NCBI RefSeq assembly: GCF_019969845.1
Contig: NZ_JAHXYR010000008.1
Coordinates: 1-64,000 of the forward strand
From: Sphingobacterium sp. GVS05A
Lineage (GTDB): Bacteria; Bacteroidota; Bacteroidia; Sphingobacteriales; Sphingobacteriaceae
Direction: 5' to 3'
Length of the DNA stretch: 64,000 nt
The notes under the pieces are model-generated. The model saw only the letters and a program-made list of their open reading frames with translations, had not been told where the DNA came from and ran no database searches. Position numbers and translations under genes: made by a program. Shown piece by piece: positions 8,780 to 17,364 of the stretch (positions are counted from its first letter, which is position 1; each line of letters opens with the position of its first letter).

Positions 8780-11140
8780 ATGGAAATAAAGAATATACGA
8801 CTAGCCAAAAGCGAAAGCAGGCTATATAATATCGAGAAGAAGCTCCATTTCGAACCTTTTTTTCGTTATCTAGAGTCATTTACCAAAGGCGATGTATCTC
8901 CAGATGGTATGATTCCATTATTTGCTCTGGAACGCATCAGAAAGATTGAACAGGTCAACGGTAGGCTATGTAACCAAAACTTAAGCGCATATAAAGATAT
9001 TTTACAGCTCATTTACAGTCTTTCAGTATCGCTAATTGATACTGACCCCAAAAGATATTGGGCGCTTGCAACGCCACTTGCTGAAGAAACATTTTATGGC
9101 ACAGAAGCATTTTTCGAACTCTGGAAAAATGAGCTAGAGGAACAAGATCTTCAGGACGAGATGCAAGATGGAGGTATCCTGAACAATCAGGAAAAACTGA
9201 TATATGCCCTTATTTTCGAACGGTTATATGGACTTCCTGCCAAAGAAAATAATACAATCGTCTACTATCATTTAAATGAGCAGGGCGAAATCATTGATTA
9301 TTACGATTTAAATATAGATTTCAAATTTGTTGATATTAAACCAAAAAAGGAACTCCCACAATTTGATGTAGGGCATCTGACGAAAAATGCCAATGATACC
9401 TCTTTATTCGATTGGAATATTGTTGTCAATACAATTAAGATCGAAGATTTTGAACTATCGGGCTTTACTATCCTCACCGTCAAGAAAAGCAGTTTAGAGC
9501 ATACCCTCAAGCGGATACAATCCATTTTATTAGATCTCGCAACATATAACTACCATCTCTTCCTATCCGATCTCGAGAAAATTATTGCTCCGATCTTGAA
9601 GGGATCGGATACAGTTTTCAGCCTGTTTCCATTGTTTCAGCTAAATGGACTACCATTTTTTGATTATTCTATTACCAACAAAAGTATTTTAATTTCGGAA
9701 ACCTACGCAAGCACCAATTATACTAACATCAATCCAGAAGTCGCCAATTATCTAAAACATCCGCATCTGATCTTCCACAATACGATGGATGGCATTAAAA
9801 ATACAACATCCGTTTTCGAAGAACGCATTAAGACTTCCGGAGTCAAGACCTATCTATGCATTCCGTTGATACATAATCATGCTTTGTCTGGTATTCTGGA
9901 AATCTACAGTCATCAACTGGACCAATTGGATAATGAGACAATACACTCTCTTCGTGAGCTTGTACCGCTGCTATCCCAGTTATCACATGATATCACGACA
10001 GAATTTAAAAAACGTATTGACGAGATTATCATTAACCGATTTACAACAATACAACCAGCTGTACAGTGGAAGTTTAACCATATTGCAGCTCAATATATTC
10101 AGGAACTCGAAAATGATGAACAGAATGCACAAATCAAACCAGTTATTTTTGAGGAGGTATATCCACTCTATGGCGCCATTGATGTCAAAGATTCTACGAT
10201 CATCCGTAATGCGTCTATTTTAAAGGATTTTAGTTTCAAAGTAAAACAACTGGCTCTCCTCATTGACGAATTGTCTTTGGATGGTACACATCAAGTAATT
10301 ATTGCCTTTTCTAAGCGTGTAGATCAGATTGCCGAATCGCTCGACCATATTTCCTTTGATGAGTCTATGGTAAAGATCATTGAATTCTTCCGAAAGGATG
10401 TGCAACCATTTCTCGATGCGGCGAGAAGACAATTCCCAACAAAACATGCCATTATTGAGCATTACGCCAGGCACTTTTTTACCAATCGTGATACAGGCGA
10501 GTTTTATAGGAATGAATTTGAAACCTCTTTGCGTCAAGTAAACCATATCATCAGTAAAGAACTTAATCATTTCAACAGCTTCATTCAGGGCAATTATCCA
10601 TCTTACTTCCAAAAATTCAGGACGGATGGTATTGAGTATGATATTTATGTTGGGGAATCCATTACGCCACAGCAAACTTTTAGCTACGAGTTTATCAATG
10701 TTTTTAGGCGGCAACAAATTATATCCATGGCTAGAATCGCTCTAAAAGCACATCATGCGAAGCGCGATCTACCACTTGCACTAGAGACCACACAACTTAT
10801 CTTCATCAATCCGCACAGCATTGACATTAGTTTTCGGGAAGACGAACGTCGATTTGATGTAGAGGGGTCATTAAATATCCGTTACGAAATCATCAAAAAA
10901 AGAATAGATAAGATCCGGATAAAACGTACAAAGGAGAGGCTTACTCAGACCAACAAAATAGCAATTGTCTATTTATCGGATGAGATTTTAGAAGACCTGA
11001 ATCTAAGCATACAAGCTATTTATGATATGGGAATAATTGAAAGCACTGTAGAACACCTCAAACTGGAAGATGTGCAGGGAATAGTAGGTTTGAAAGCTAT
11101 TCGTCTTACAGTAAACCTAAACTACAGAGATTTCTCCTAA
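8780..11140 (+). CDS. GAF-domain protein of unknown function
   Basis: This 786-residue soluble protein has no signal peptide or membrane segment. Residues about 285-410 resemble a GAF sensor domain (VKTYLCIPLIHNHALSGILEIYS, followed by a LSQLSHD helix). The N-terminal 280 residues and the C-terminal 370 residues match nothing I recognise. I see no kinase, cyclase, GGDEF or DNA-binding signature in them. The C-terminal half is mostly helical and charged. The gene begins 13 nt after the barrel gene, so it is the fifth member of the ppk1 operon. A cytosolic sensor or adaptor for that operon is a guess from position only. Confidence 0.75.
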   Translation: MEIKNIRLAKSESRLYNIEKKLHFEPFFRYLESFTKGDVSPDGMIPLFALERIRKIEQVNGRLCNQNLSAYKDILQLIYSLSVSLIDTDPKRYWALATPLAEETFYGTEAFFELWKNELEEQDLQDEMQDGGILNNQEKLIYALIFERLYGLPAKENNTIVYYHLNEQGEIIDYYDLNIDFKFVDIKPKKELPQFDVGHLTKNANDTSLFDWNIVVNTIKIEDFELSGFTILTVKKSSLEHTLKRIQSILLDLATYNYHLFLSDLEKIIAPILKGSDTVFSLFPLFQLNGLPFFDYSITNKSILISETYASTNYTNINPEVANYLKHPHLIFHNTMDGIKNTTSVFEERIKTSGVKTYLCIPLIHNHALSGILEIYSHQLDQLDNETIHSLRELVPLLSQLSHDITTEFKKRIDEIIINRFTTIQPAVQWKFNHIAAQYIQELENDEQNAQIKPVIFEEVYPLYGAIDVKDSTIIRNASILKDFSFKVKQLALLIDELSLDGTHQVIIAFSKRVDQIAESLDHISFDESMVKIIEFFRKDVQPFLDAARRQFPTKHAIIEHYARHFFTNRDTGEFYRNEFETSLRQVNHIISKELNHFNSFIQGNYPSYFQKFRTDGIEYDIYVGESITPQQTFSYEFINVFRRQQIISMARIALKAHHAKRDLPLALETTQLIFINPHSIDISFREDERRFDVEGSLNIRYEIIKKRIDKIRIKRTKERLTQTNKIAIVYLSDEILEDLNLSIQAIYDMGIIESTVEHLKLEDVQGIVGLKAIRLTVNLNYRDFS

Positions 11141-11205
11141 ATTTGTCGAAATCTCTCTGCGGTAGAGTAAATAAATAGGAAAAATATTTTAAAAACAGGA
11201 TTACG

Positions 11206-11817
11206 ATGATAACTGATGCCAACTATTTTTATTTAAGCGATTTGCTTGGCACCTTATTTTTTGCAATATCGGGGACTTTATCCGCAAAACGTAAGGATAT
11301 CGACATCTTTGGAGCAGCTTTTTTGGGCTTTGTAACAGCTATTGGCGGCGGATCCATGCGTGATGTATTTTTAAATCTGCGTCCCGTTTGGGTCAACGAC
11401 AGCAATTACCTTATAGCCATATTCTTGGGCATCTTGATCGCTATCATATTCAATCGGCAGCTCTATGGTTACTATCGTACCCTAACACTTTTTGATGCCA
11501 TAGGAATTAGCTTCTTTACCATTTTAGGGGTACAAAAGTCATTAAACTATGAAAGTAATGTCTATGCGGCAATTATTTTTGGAATGTTTACAGCCGTTTG
11601 TGGAGGCATGACACGTGATATTCTGCTCAATGAGACACCACTGATCTTTAAAAAGGAAGTTTATGCAACAGCCTGTCTGGCCGGTGGACTGATCTATATT
11701 CTACTCGTTCATCTCAATCTTGATTTATCCTGGGCCGCTTTTATTGCTGCCGGTGTTGTTTTCCTTGTTCGAATGACTGCGGTCAAATACAGATTATATC
11801 TTCCCCGATTGGATTGA
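11206..11817 (+). CDS. TRIC-type cation channel family protein (UPF0126/YicG-like)
   Basis: This 203-residue integral membrane protein has seven predicted hydrophobic helices. The family's two-fold repeat is plain: AIGGGSMRDVFL in the first half and AVCGGMTRDILLNE in the second. Bacterial homologues form trimeric monovalent-cation channels. It follows the GAF gene after 65 nt, so it may be the last gene of the ppk1 operon or have its own promoter. A strong terminator follows at 11851. Confidence 0.88.
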   Translation: MITDANYFYLSDLLGTLFFAISGTLSAKRKDIDIFGAAFLGFVTAIGGGSMRDVFLNLRPVWVNDSNYLIAIFLGILIAIIFNRQLYGYYRTLTLFDAIGISFFTILGVQKSLNYESNVYAAIIFGMFTAVCGGMTRDILLNETPLIFKKEVYATACLAGGLIYILLVHLNLDLSWAAFIAAGVVFLVRMTAVKYRLYLPRLD

Positions 11818-11850
11818 TAGGTGGGATTTGGAGATTATTGCTGTTAAAAA

Positions 11851-11892
11851 CAAAAGAAAAAGCGTTAGTATGGACTAACGCTTTTTCTTTTG
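11851..11892. terminator. Bidirectional terminator between the channel gene and def
   Basis: A perfect 18-bp stem (11851-11868 with 11875-11892) closes a 6-nt loop and is flanked by A-rich and T-rich arms. It can stop transcription from both converging genes. The right arm overlaps the last codons of def on the minus strand. Confidence 0.9.
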
Positions 11893-12456
11893 TTGTGGAA
11901 ATTTCATTTTATAACTCACTCGGATATTGCCCTTGGCAATTGCATCCAATTTGCTCTTCAACATTGTTTTCTTAAGTGTACTTAGTTTGTCCGTAAACAA
12001 TTTACCTTCAAGATGATCGTATTCGTGTTGAACGACACGTGCAGCCAGTCCAGTTAGATCCACTTCATGTTCTTCAAAATTCTCATCCAAATAATTAATG
12101 CGAATATTTTTGTGACGAAGCACGTCTTCGTTAATATCTGGAATACTTAGGCACCCCTCACCAAAAGCCCATTTTTCACCGGATTCTTCGACCATAATCG
12201 GATTGATGAAAACTCTTTTGAAAGTCTTAAGCATTTCTTTATTCTCTTCGTCATCCTCTGCAAATGGTGTCGCATCAATAACAAACATTCGTATTGGCAG
12301 ACCTATCTGTGGTGCTGCAATCCCAACACCATGTGCGGCATACATGGTATCATACATATCATCAATCAATTTTTTTAAATCGGGATAGTCTTCATCTATT
12401 TCTTCAGCGACCTTTCTCAATACAGGGTCGCCATACGCCACTATCGGAAGTTTCAT
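11875..12456 (-). CDS. def: Peptide deformylase
   Basis: This enzyme removes the formyl group from the starting methionine of new proteins. The three family motifs are present: GVGIAAPQIGL, EGCLSIP and the metal-binding QHEYDHLEG (His144, His148). At 193 residues it has the usual length, with a lysine-rich tail. A -7 element (TACCTTTG on the minus strand, 12483-12476) lies 20 nt upstream of the ATG, implying a very short leader. The promoter region is shared with the divergent gene at 12543. Confidence 0.96.
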   Translation of the reverse strand: MKLPIVAYGDPVLRKVAEEIDEDYPDLKKLIDDMYDTMYAAHGVGIAAPQIGLPIRMFVIDATPFAEDDEENKEMLKTFKRVFINPIMVEESGEKWAFGEGCLSIPDINEDVLRHKNIRINYLDENFEEHEVDLTGLAARVVQHEYDHLEGKLFTDKLSTLKKTMLKSKLDAIAKGNIRVSYKMKFPQQKKKR

Positions 12457-12475
12457 AGTACTATTATATTTTGCA

Positions 12476-12538
12476 CAAAGGTACGGATAATTATTAAAAG
12501 CGAATATTTCGTCAAAACTTCTATAAAAGCTACTTTTG
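12476..12538. promoter_or_regulatory. Divergent -7 elements between def and the 12543 gene
   Basis: Two matches to TAnnTTTG face away from each other in the 86-nt gap. TACCTTTG on the minus strand (12483-12476) points to def. TACTTTTG on the plus strand (12531-12538) points to the gene at 12543. Neither has a clear -33 TTTG at the ideal spacing. The plus-strand element ends only 4 nt before the ATG. Confidence 0.5.
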
Positions 12539-12542
12539 TCTT

Positions 12543-13322
12543 ATGACTCCATCCTTTAAAGACTTGGCTATTCGGCTTAAAATTGACCTCGAACGACAGC
12601 TCGACGTACAACTAACCCTGATCGAACTTGATGGATTTATACAAATTCTCGCTACTGAAATAACAAAAAATATATTTATTTACCCTAATGAGCGAGTTTT
12701 ACGCTATCATACCCCTGAATATGGCATTCATATAGATGAAGACCAACTAGCGCAAAAATTCGACCTCATCGTCCAGCGTATCGTTGCTAAATCAAAGAAT
12801 AATAGACGTATCTATGCACGGAAAACTGTCGTTGCCCGCATTGATAAAAAAGTAACTCAACAGTTCCTCGTGGAACATCATCTGCAGTCAGCTCTCCCCG
12901 GAAAATATCGGTATGGACTATATGATCAAGGTGAACTCGTTTCTATTGCTGTATTTTCTGGTGGGCGCCGTATGAATGATAAAAGCGAAGAGTATCGTTC
13001 CTTCGAATTATTGCGTTTTTGCAATAAATCTGGTTATAATGTGATCGGCGGGCTAAGCAAATTAATCAAAGCCTTCTCCAAAGATTTCCACCCTGGAGAT
13101 ATCATGACATATACCGACCGGGATTGGAGTCAACATTCCTCATTGGAAAAGATCGGCTTTACAACAAAAGAAATTACGGCATCTATTAACTTCTGGGTAG
13201 CGGGAATACATCGATATACCTATCGCTCCGACGAAGAACTACAAGCATTAATGGAGCGGATCCCAATTGGTTTTCAAAAGGAAAACATGGGAAGCATCAA
13301 GATGATTTTATATATAAAATAA
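12543..13322 (+). CDS. Uncharacterised protein with GNAT-like C-terminal half
   Basis: I do not recognise the 259-residue protein as a named family. The C-terminal half (about 105-225) reads like the GNAT-fold domain found in some phage and homing-endonuclease-associated proteins: FLVEHHLQ, YRYGLYDQGELVSIAVFSGGR, SFELLRFCNKSGYNVIGGLSKLIKAF, then TYTDRDWSQHSSLEKIGF. The N-terminal 100 residues are unlike anything I know. It may modify a macromolecule, but no substrate can be named. The gene is divergent from def. A -7 element sits so close to the ATG that the mRNA may be leaderless, or the true start may lie further in. Confidence 0.7.
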   Translation: MTPSFKDLAIRLKIDLERQLDVQLTLIELDGFIQILATEITKNIFIYPNERVLRYHTPEYGIHIDEDQLAQKFDLIVQRIVAKSKNNRRIYARKTVVARIDKKVTQQFLVEHHLQSALPGKYRYGLYDQGELVSIAVFSGGRRMNDKSEEYRSFELLRFCNKSGYNVIGGLSKLIKAFSKDFHPGDIMTYTDRDWSQHSSLEKIGFTTKEITASINFWVAGIHRYTYRSDEELQALMERIPIGFQKENMGSIKMILYIK

Positions 13323-13388
13323 GCTAAATTGTGTATATTGTACACTGTAATAGTTTGAAAAAAATAAATAATCAAAAATAATAACGTT

Positions 13389-14561
13389 ATGAAGAGAAAA
13401 CTTCGCATGGGTATGGTCGGAGGCGGAAATGACGCCTTTATTGGAGCTGTACACCGCATCGCCGCTTTTATGGATGGCAAGATTGAGTTGGTTTGTGGTG
13501 CATTTAGCATCGATCCACAGATTTCAAAACAATCTGGAGAAGACTTATTTGTAGCTCCCGAGCGTGTCTATCTAACCTACGAAGAGATGATAGAAAAAGA
13601 ATCTTTGCTTCCTGAGGGTGAACGCATGGATTTTGTAACGATTGTTACTCCTAACTTTCTACATTTTGCCCCAGCTAAATTAGCCTTGGAAAAAGGTTTT
13701 GATGTTGTCGTTGAAAAACCTATGACAGTATCTGTTGAAGAGGCAAAAGAATTGCAGGAGACTGTAGAGCGCACAGGCCGTACACTATGTTTGACACATA
13801 CCTATTCGGGGTATCCGATGGTAAAACAAGCCAAAGCGATGGTGAGAGAAGGCCACTTTGGTAAAATAAGAAAAATTGTTGTTGAATATCCACAAGGATG
13901 GTTAAGCCGTTTAACCGAACGTGAGGGCAACGCGGGCGCTGCTTGGCGTGCAGATCCAAAACGCTCAGGCAAATCTTTGGTAATGGGAGATATCGGTACC
14001 CATGCTGCTCATCTTGCAGAATATGTTTCAGGATTAAAAATCGAAGAATTATGTGCTGATTTGACAACATTTGTTGAAGGCCGTCTATTGGATGATGATG
14101 GTTCGGTATTGTTACGTTTCGAAAATGGTGCAAAAGGTGTATTAATGGCATCACAGATCTCAGCGGGAGAGGAGAATGCAGTCCGTATCCGCATTTATGG
14201 TGAAAAAGGAGGGTTAGAATGGGCCAATGAAGACCCGAACAACCTGATCATCAAAATGCTGGATCAGCCTCGTCAATTGTACCGTACAGGAAATTCTTAT
14301 GCAGCTCCATATACATTGAGTTCTTTTGCTACACATAATACGCGTATTCCTGCAGGTCACCCAGAGGGTTTATTGGAGTCCTTTGCGAACATTTACCGCA
14401 ATTTTACCTTGACTGTCACTGCAAAAAGAGAGGGCAGAACCCCAACGGCTGAACAACAAGATTTTCCGACTGTTTACGATGGTGTAAGAGGTATGACTTT
14501 TATTGATACTGTTGTAAAAAATAACGAAGGAACAGAAAAATGGACTAAATTTGTCGTGTGA
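13389..14561 (+). CDS. Gfo/Idh/MocA-family NAD(P)-dependent oxidoreductase
   Basis: This 390-residue enzyme probably oxidises or reduces a sugar, polyol or glycoside derivative. The N-terminal Rossmann fold starts with GMVGGGNDAFIGAVHR. The family EKP motif is present in VVEKPMTVS, with the conserved lysine used in catalysis, and GDIGTHAAHLAEY supplies the second catalytic histidine region. The exact substrate cannot be told. The stop codon overlaps the GTG start of miaA by 4 nt, so the two are probably translationally coupled although functionally unrelated. Confidence 0.92.
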   Translation: MKRKLRMGMVGGGNDAFIGAVHRIAAFMDGKIELVCGAFSIDPQISKQSGEDLFVAPERVYLTYEEMIEKESLLPEGERMDFVTIVTPNFLHFAPAKLALEKGFDVVVEKPMTVSVEEAKELQETVERTGRTLCLTHTYSGYPMVKQAKAMVREGHFGKIRKIVVEYPQGWLSRLTEREGNAGAAWRADPKRSGKSLVMGDIGTHAAHLAEYVSGLKIEELCADLTTFVEGRLLDDDGSVLLRFENGAKGVLMASQISAGEENAVRIRIYGEKGGLEWANEDPNNLIIKMLDQPRQLYRTGNSYAAPYTLSSFATHNTRIPAGHPEGLLESFANIYRNFTLTVTAKREGRTPTAEQQDFPTVYDGVRGMTFIDTVVKNNEGTEKWTKFVV

Positions 14562-15457
14562 TAGACAGATTAGAACATATACTTTCTCTTTTGGAGCGGA
14601 CAACTGTTCCAAAAGAGAAAGTAATCGTTATTCTGGGCCCAACAGCCTCTGGAAAAACCAAACTGGCATTACAGCTTGCCCAACAAATTGATGCCGAAAT
14701 TATCAGTGCGGATTCCCGTCAAATTTATAGACGCATGGATATCGGCACAGGAAAAGACCTCACTGAATATCAAGATATTCCATATCATCTTATCGATATA
14801 CAAGAACCGGGCGCGAAATACAATCTTGGAAATTTTATCACTGATTTCAATCAGGCCTATCAATCCATTTTAAACAAAGGTAAACATACAATCTTATGCG
14901 GTGGGACGGGGTTATACTTGCAAAGCGTTATCCAACGGGCCCCCTATGCACTGATTCCAAGCATTGAAGGATTCAAAGAAGCGTTTTCGGAACAGACTGA
15001 ATCAGAATTAATGGAACGAGTAAGCTCTTATAGATGTCCCCAAGACTTTCAAATTGATCATTCTACCAATAAACGTATCATCCGCGCCATCGAGATACTG
15101 GAGTTTCTCAGACAAAATCCAGATTTCAAACCCGAACAGCAAGCGCCTGAAGCTCTTGTCATTGGACTAAATCCGGCTCTTGAAAAAAGAAGATCAAGTA
15201 TCAGTAAGAGACTGAATGAGCGAATAGAAAACGGTTTTCTACAAGAAGTCGAACAATTATTAGTCGATGGGATTTCCCATGACCAACTACAATATTATGG
15301 GTTAGAGTATAAATATGCATCTTTTTATCTCCTTGGACAGTTGGATTACGCAACCTTCTTCACAAAGTTAGAAACAGAAATACATCGATATGCTAAACGT
15401 CAAATGACTTACTTCCGGAAAATGGAAAAAGATGGGATCAAAATTCATTGGATATAA
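14558..15457 (+). CDS. miaA: tRNA dimethylallyltransferase
   Basis: MiaA transfers the dimethylallyl group to A37 of tRNAs that read UNN codons. The P-loop GPTASGKTK (residues about 29-37) and the following ISADSRQIYRRMDIGTGK are diagnostic, as are GGTGLYLQSV and the C-terminal RYAKRQMTYFRK. At 299 residues the length is normal. The start is a GTG that overlaps the previous stop; no later Met is compatible with the P-loop. A perfect 15-bp inverted repeat lies inside codons 8-22. Confidence 0.95.
   Translation: MIDRLEHILSLLERTTVPKEKVIVILGPTASGKTKLALQLAQQIDAEIISADSRQIYRRMDIGTGKDLTEYQDIPYHLIDIQEPGAKYNLGNFITDFNQAYQSILNKGKHTILCGGTGLYLQSVIQRAPYALIPSIEGFKEAFSEQTESELMERVSSYRCPQDFQIDHSTNKRIIRAIEILEFLRQNPDFKPEQQAPEALVIGLNPALEKRRSSISKRLNERIENGFLQEVEQLLVDGISHDQLQYYGLEYKYASFYLLGQLDYATFFTKLETEIHRYAKRQMTYFRKMEKDGIKIHWI
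14581..14622 (+). promoter_or_regulatory. Perfect inverted repeat inside the 5' end of miaA
   Basis: ACTTTCTCTTTTGGA (14581-14595) is exactly complementary to TCCAAAAGAGAAAGT (14608-14622), with a 12-nt loop. It lies just after the miaA GTG start, so a folded mRNA would place a stable hairpin at the ribosome landing site. It may also attenuate read-through from the upstream oxidoreductase gene. The structure is seen; the role is inferred. Confidence 0.6.
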
Positions 15458-15461
15458 ACAA

Positions 15462-15491
15462 AAAAGGGCTAGTATTGCTACTAACCCTTTT
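15462..15491. terminator. Terminator between miaA and rng
   Basis: AAAAGGGCTAGTA (from 15462) pairs with TACTAACCCTTTT (to 15491) with one mismatch and a short loop, flanked by A and T runs. It lies in the 50-nt gap between two converging genes, so it can serve both strands. Confidence 0.75.
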
Positions 15492-15507
15492 CGTTAATCT
15501 CTTTCTA

Positions 15508-17061
15508 TTATAACTTGATTTCCTCATCTTTCGCATTGAAGAAGTGGAATTCAGTTAGGTAATATGACGTCATTGGATTTACTTTAATCCATTTACCGTA
15601 CTTCATAAACCATTTCATTCTTTTAGAAATCAAACCAGACTTAATGTAAGCGTCTATGTATGGGTGAACACATAAGGTCACCTTTTTCTCATTCTGTTCT
15701 TGGAGAATAAAACTCAAATTATTTTCAATATCATCCATTAGGACAATACTTGATCGGATTTCACCTGTACCATCACAAGCAGGACATTTCTCGTTTGTGA
15801 CAATATTCATTTCAGGTCTTACACGTTGACGGGTGATCTGCACTAGACCAAATTTACTTGGTGGCAAAATCGTATGTCTCGCTCTGTCCGACACCATACA
15901 CTCTTTTAAGAACGTATACAACTCTTTTCGATGATTGGGCTTGTGCATATCGATAAAATCGATGACTACAATTCCCCCCATATCACGCAAACGCAGTTGC
16001 CGCGCGATTTCTTTTGCTGCTTCCATATTGACCAGCAATGCATTATCTTCCTGATTCTCCTTATTGGCAGAACGGTTACCGCTATTGACATCAATTACAT
16101 GTAGGGCTTCGGTATGTTCGATAACGAGATACGCACCACCCGGCAATGTAACAGTTTTGCCAAAAGCTGCCTTGATTTGCTTTTCAACTCCGAAATGGTC
16201 GAAAATTGGTTCTTTATGTTTGTAAAGTTTTACAATTTTCTCCAGATCTGGAGATATATCGTGTATATATGATTTTGTTTCTTCGAAGATCGAAGGATCA
16301 TTAACATAAATATGCGAAAACTCATCCGTTAGGATATCCCGTAGAATCGTGGATGCACGATCCATTTCGCCGAGAACCTTTTGCGGTGGTTCAGCATTAC
16401 GAAGACGTTTGGTAAATAGCTCCCATTTTGAGATCAGGTCCAATAAGTCACGTTGTAGTTCTTCAACACCTTTTCCTTCAGAGACCGTACGGATAATTAC
16501 ACCAAAATTAGCTGGTTTAATTCCTTCGACAATCTTTTTGAGGCGGTTGCGCTCATTACTACCTTTGATACGCTTGGAAATGGAAACAGTACTTGAGAAA
16601 GGTACCAAAACGACAAAACGACCTGCAATTGAAAGGTCTGAACTCAGACGAGGTCCTTTTGTTGAGATGGGTTCTTTGGCGATTTGTACTGGCACGAGCA
16701 TATTTTTGCTCAAGACATCAGAGATCTTACCAGCTTTATCGATATCCTTTTCAAGTTTTAAACTATTGAGCAGTTTCTCTTGATAACTGCCATTCTTTAC
16801 TATACGCGTAAGCTTTAGCAAAGATTGAACTTGTGGACCCAAATCTAGATAATGTAGAAAAGCATCCTTTTCGTAGCCTACATCTACGAAAGCCGCATTC
16901 AGCCCTGGCATAATCCGCTTGATACGTCCGAGATAAATATCTCCGACAGCGAAATTGTTATTTGCGGGTTCGCGGTTAAGTTCAACAAGCTGCTTGTCTT
17001 GTAGTAAAGCAATAGTTACCCCTTTATCAGGAGTTGAATCGATAATTAATTCCTTTACCAA
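15508..17061 (-). CDS. rng: Ribonuclease G/E family endoribonuclease
   Basis: This 517-residue enzyme processes rRNA and decays mRNA. An S1 RNA-binding domain occupies about residues 36-125 (VGDIYLGRIKRIMPGLNAAFVDVGYEKDAFL). The catalytic magnesium-binding aspartates are in VIDVNSG (Asp324) and VVIDFIDM (Asp368), 44 residues apart, close to the 43 seen in E. coli RNase E. The zinc-link cysteines are in CPACDGTG. There is no long C-terminal degradosome scaffold, so it is RNase G-like. The order rng, tiny basic gene, TPR gene, HU on one strand is common in Bacteroidota. Confidence 0.95.
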   Translation of the reverse strand: MVKELIIDSTPDKGVTIALLQDKQLVELNREPANNNFAVGDIYLGRIKRIMPGLNAAFVDVGYEKDAFLHYLDLGPQVQSLLKLTRIVKNGSYQEKLLNSLKLEKDIDKAGKISDVLSKNMLVPVQIAKEPISTKGPRLSSDLSIAGRFVVLVPFSSTVSISKRIKGSNERNRLKKIVEGIKPANFGVIIRTVSEGKGVEELQRDLLDLISKWELFTKRLRNAEPPQKVLGEMDRASTILRDILTDEFSHIYVNDPSIFEETKSYIHDISPDLEKIVKLYKHKEPIFDHFGVEKQIKAAFGKTVTLPGGAYLVIEHTEALHVIDVNSGNRSANKENQEDNALLVNMEAAKEIARQLRLRDMGGIVVIDFIDMHKPNHRKELYTFLKECMVSDRARHTILPPSKFGLVQITRQRVRPEMNIVTNEKCPACDGTGEIRSSIVLMDDIENNLSFILQEQNEKKVTLCVHPYIDAYIKSGLISKRMKWFMKYGKWIKVNPMTSYYLTEFHFFNAKDEEIKL

Positions 17062-17237
17062 AAGCTACTCATTTTTGATACCTATGCAATATCCTATCGC
17101 AATTTTTGGTATCCGATTAAACATTTAAAGAACGTTGTTACGAAAAAAACAATCTACACACCCATAAAGACATGTAGATCGTTTCGTAAAGCTATCTCAG
17201 CAAAATGGGCCAAGATGTTTAAAAGCTTAACACAAGA

Positions 17238-17327
17238 CTATTTTTTCTTGTGTCTATTTTTTCTTAAACGTTTTTTACGTTTGTGAGTAGCCATCTTGTG
17301 TCTTTTTCTTTTTTTTCCGCTTGGCAT
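17238..17327 (-). CDS. 29-residue, extremely basic conserved small protein
   Basis: On the minus strand, ATG at 17327 opens a 29-codon frame that ends with TAG at 17238. The product begins MPSGKKRKRHKMATHKRKKR and more than half of its residues are Lys, Arg or His, with no acidic residue. Very similar tiny proteins sit between rng and the HU/TPR genes in many Bacteroidota. The composition fits a ribosomal or rRNA-binding peptide. It may correspond to one of the phylum-specific small ribosomal proteins reported from Bacteroidota ribosome structures, but I cannot confirm which. It is below usual gene-calling limits. Confidence 0.8.
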   Translation of the reverse strand: MPSGKKRKRHKMATHKRKKRLRKNRHKKK

Positions 17328-17364
17328 AGCTAAATTTTTTAATGATTATAAAATAATAAATTAA

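Noticed and set aside
10220-10717. 165-codon minus-strand ORF
   Set aside because: It lies wholly inside the GAF gene on the opposite strand and is a shadow frame.
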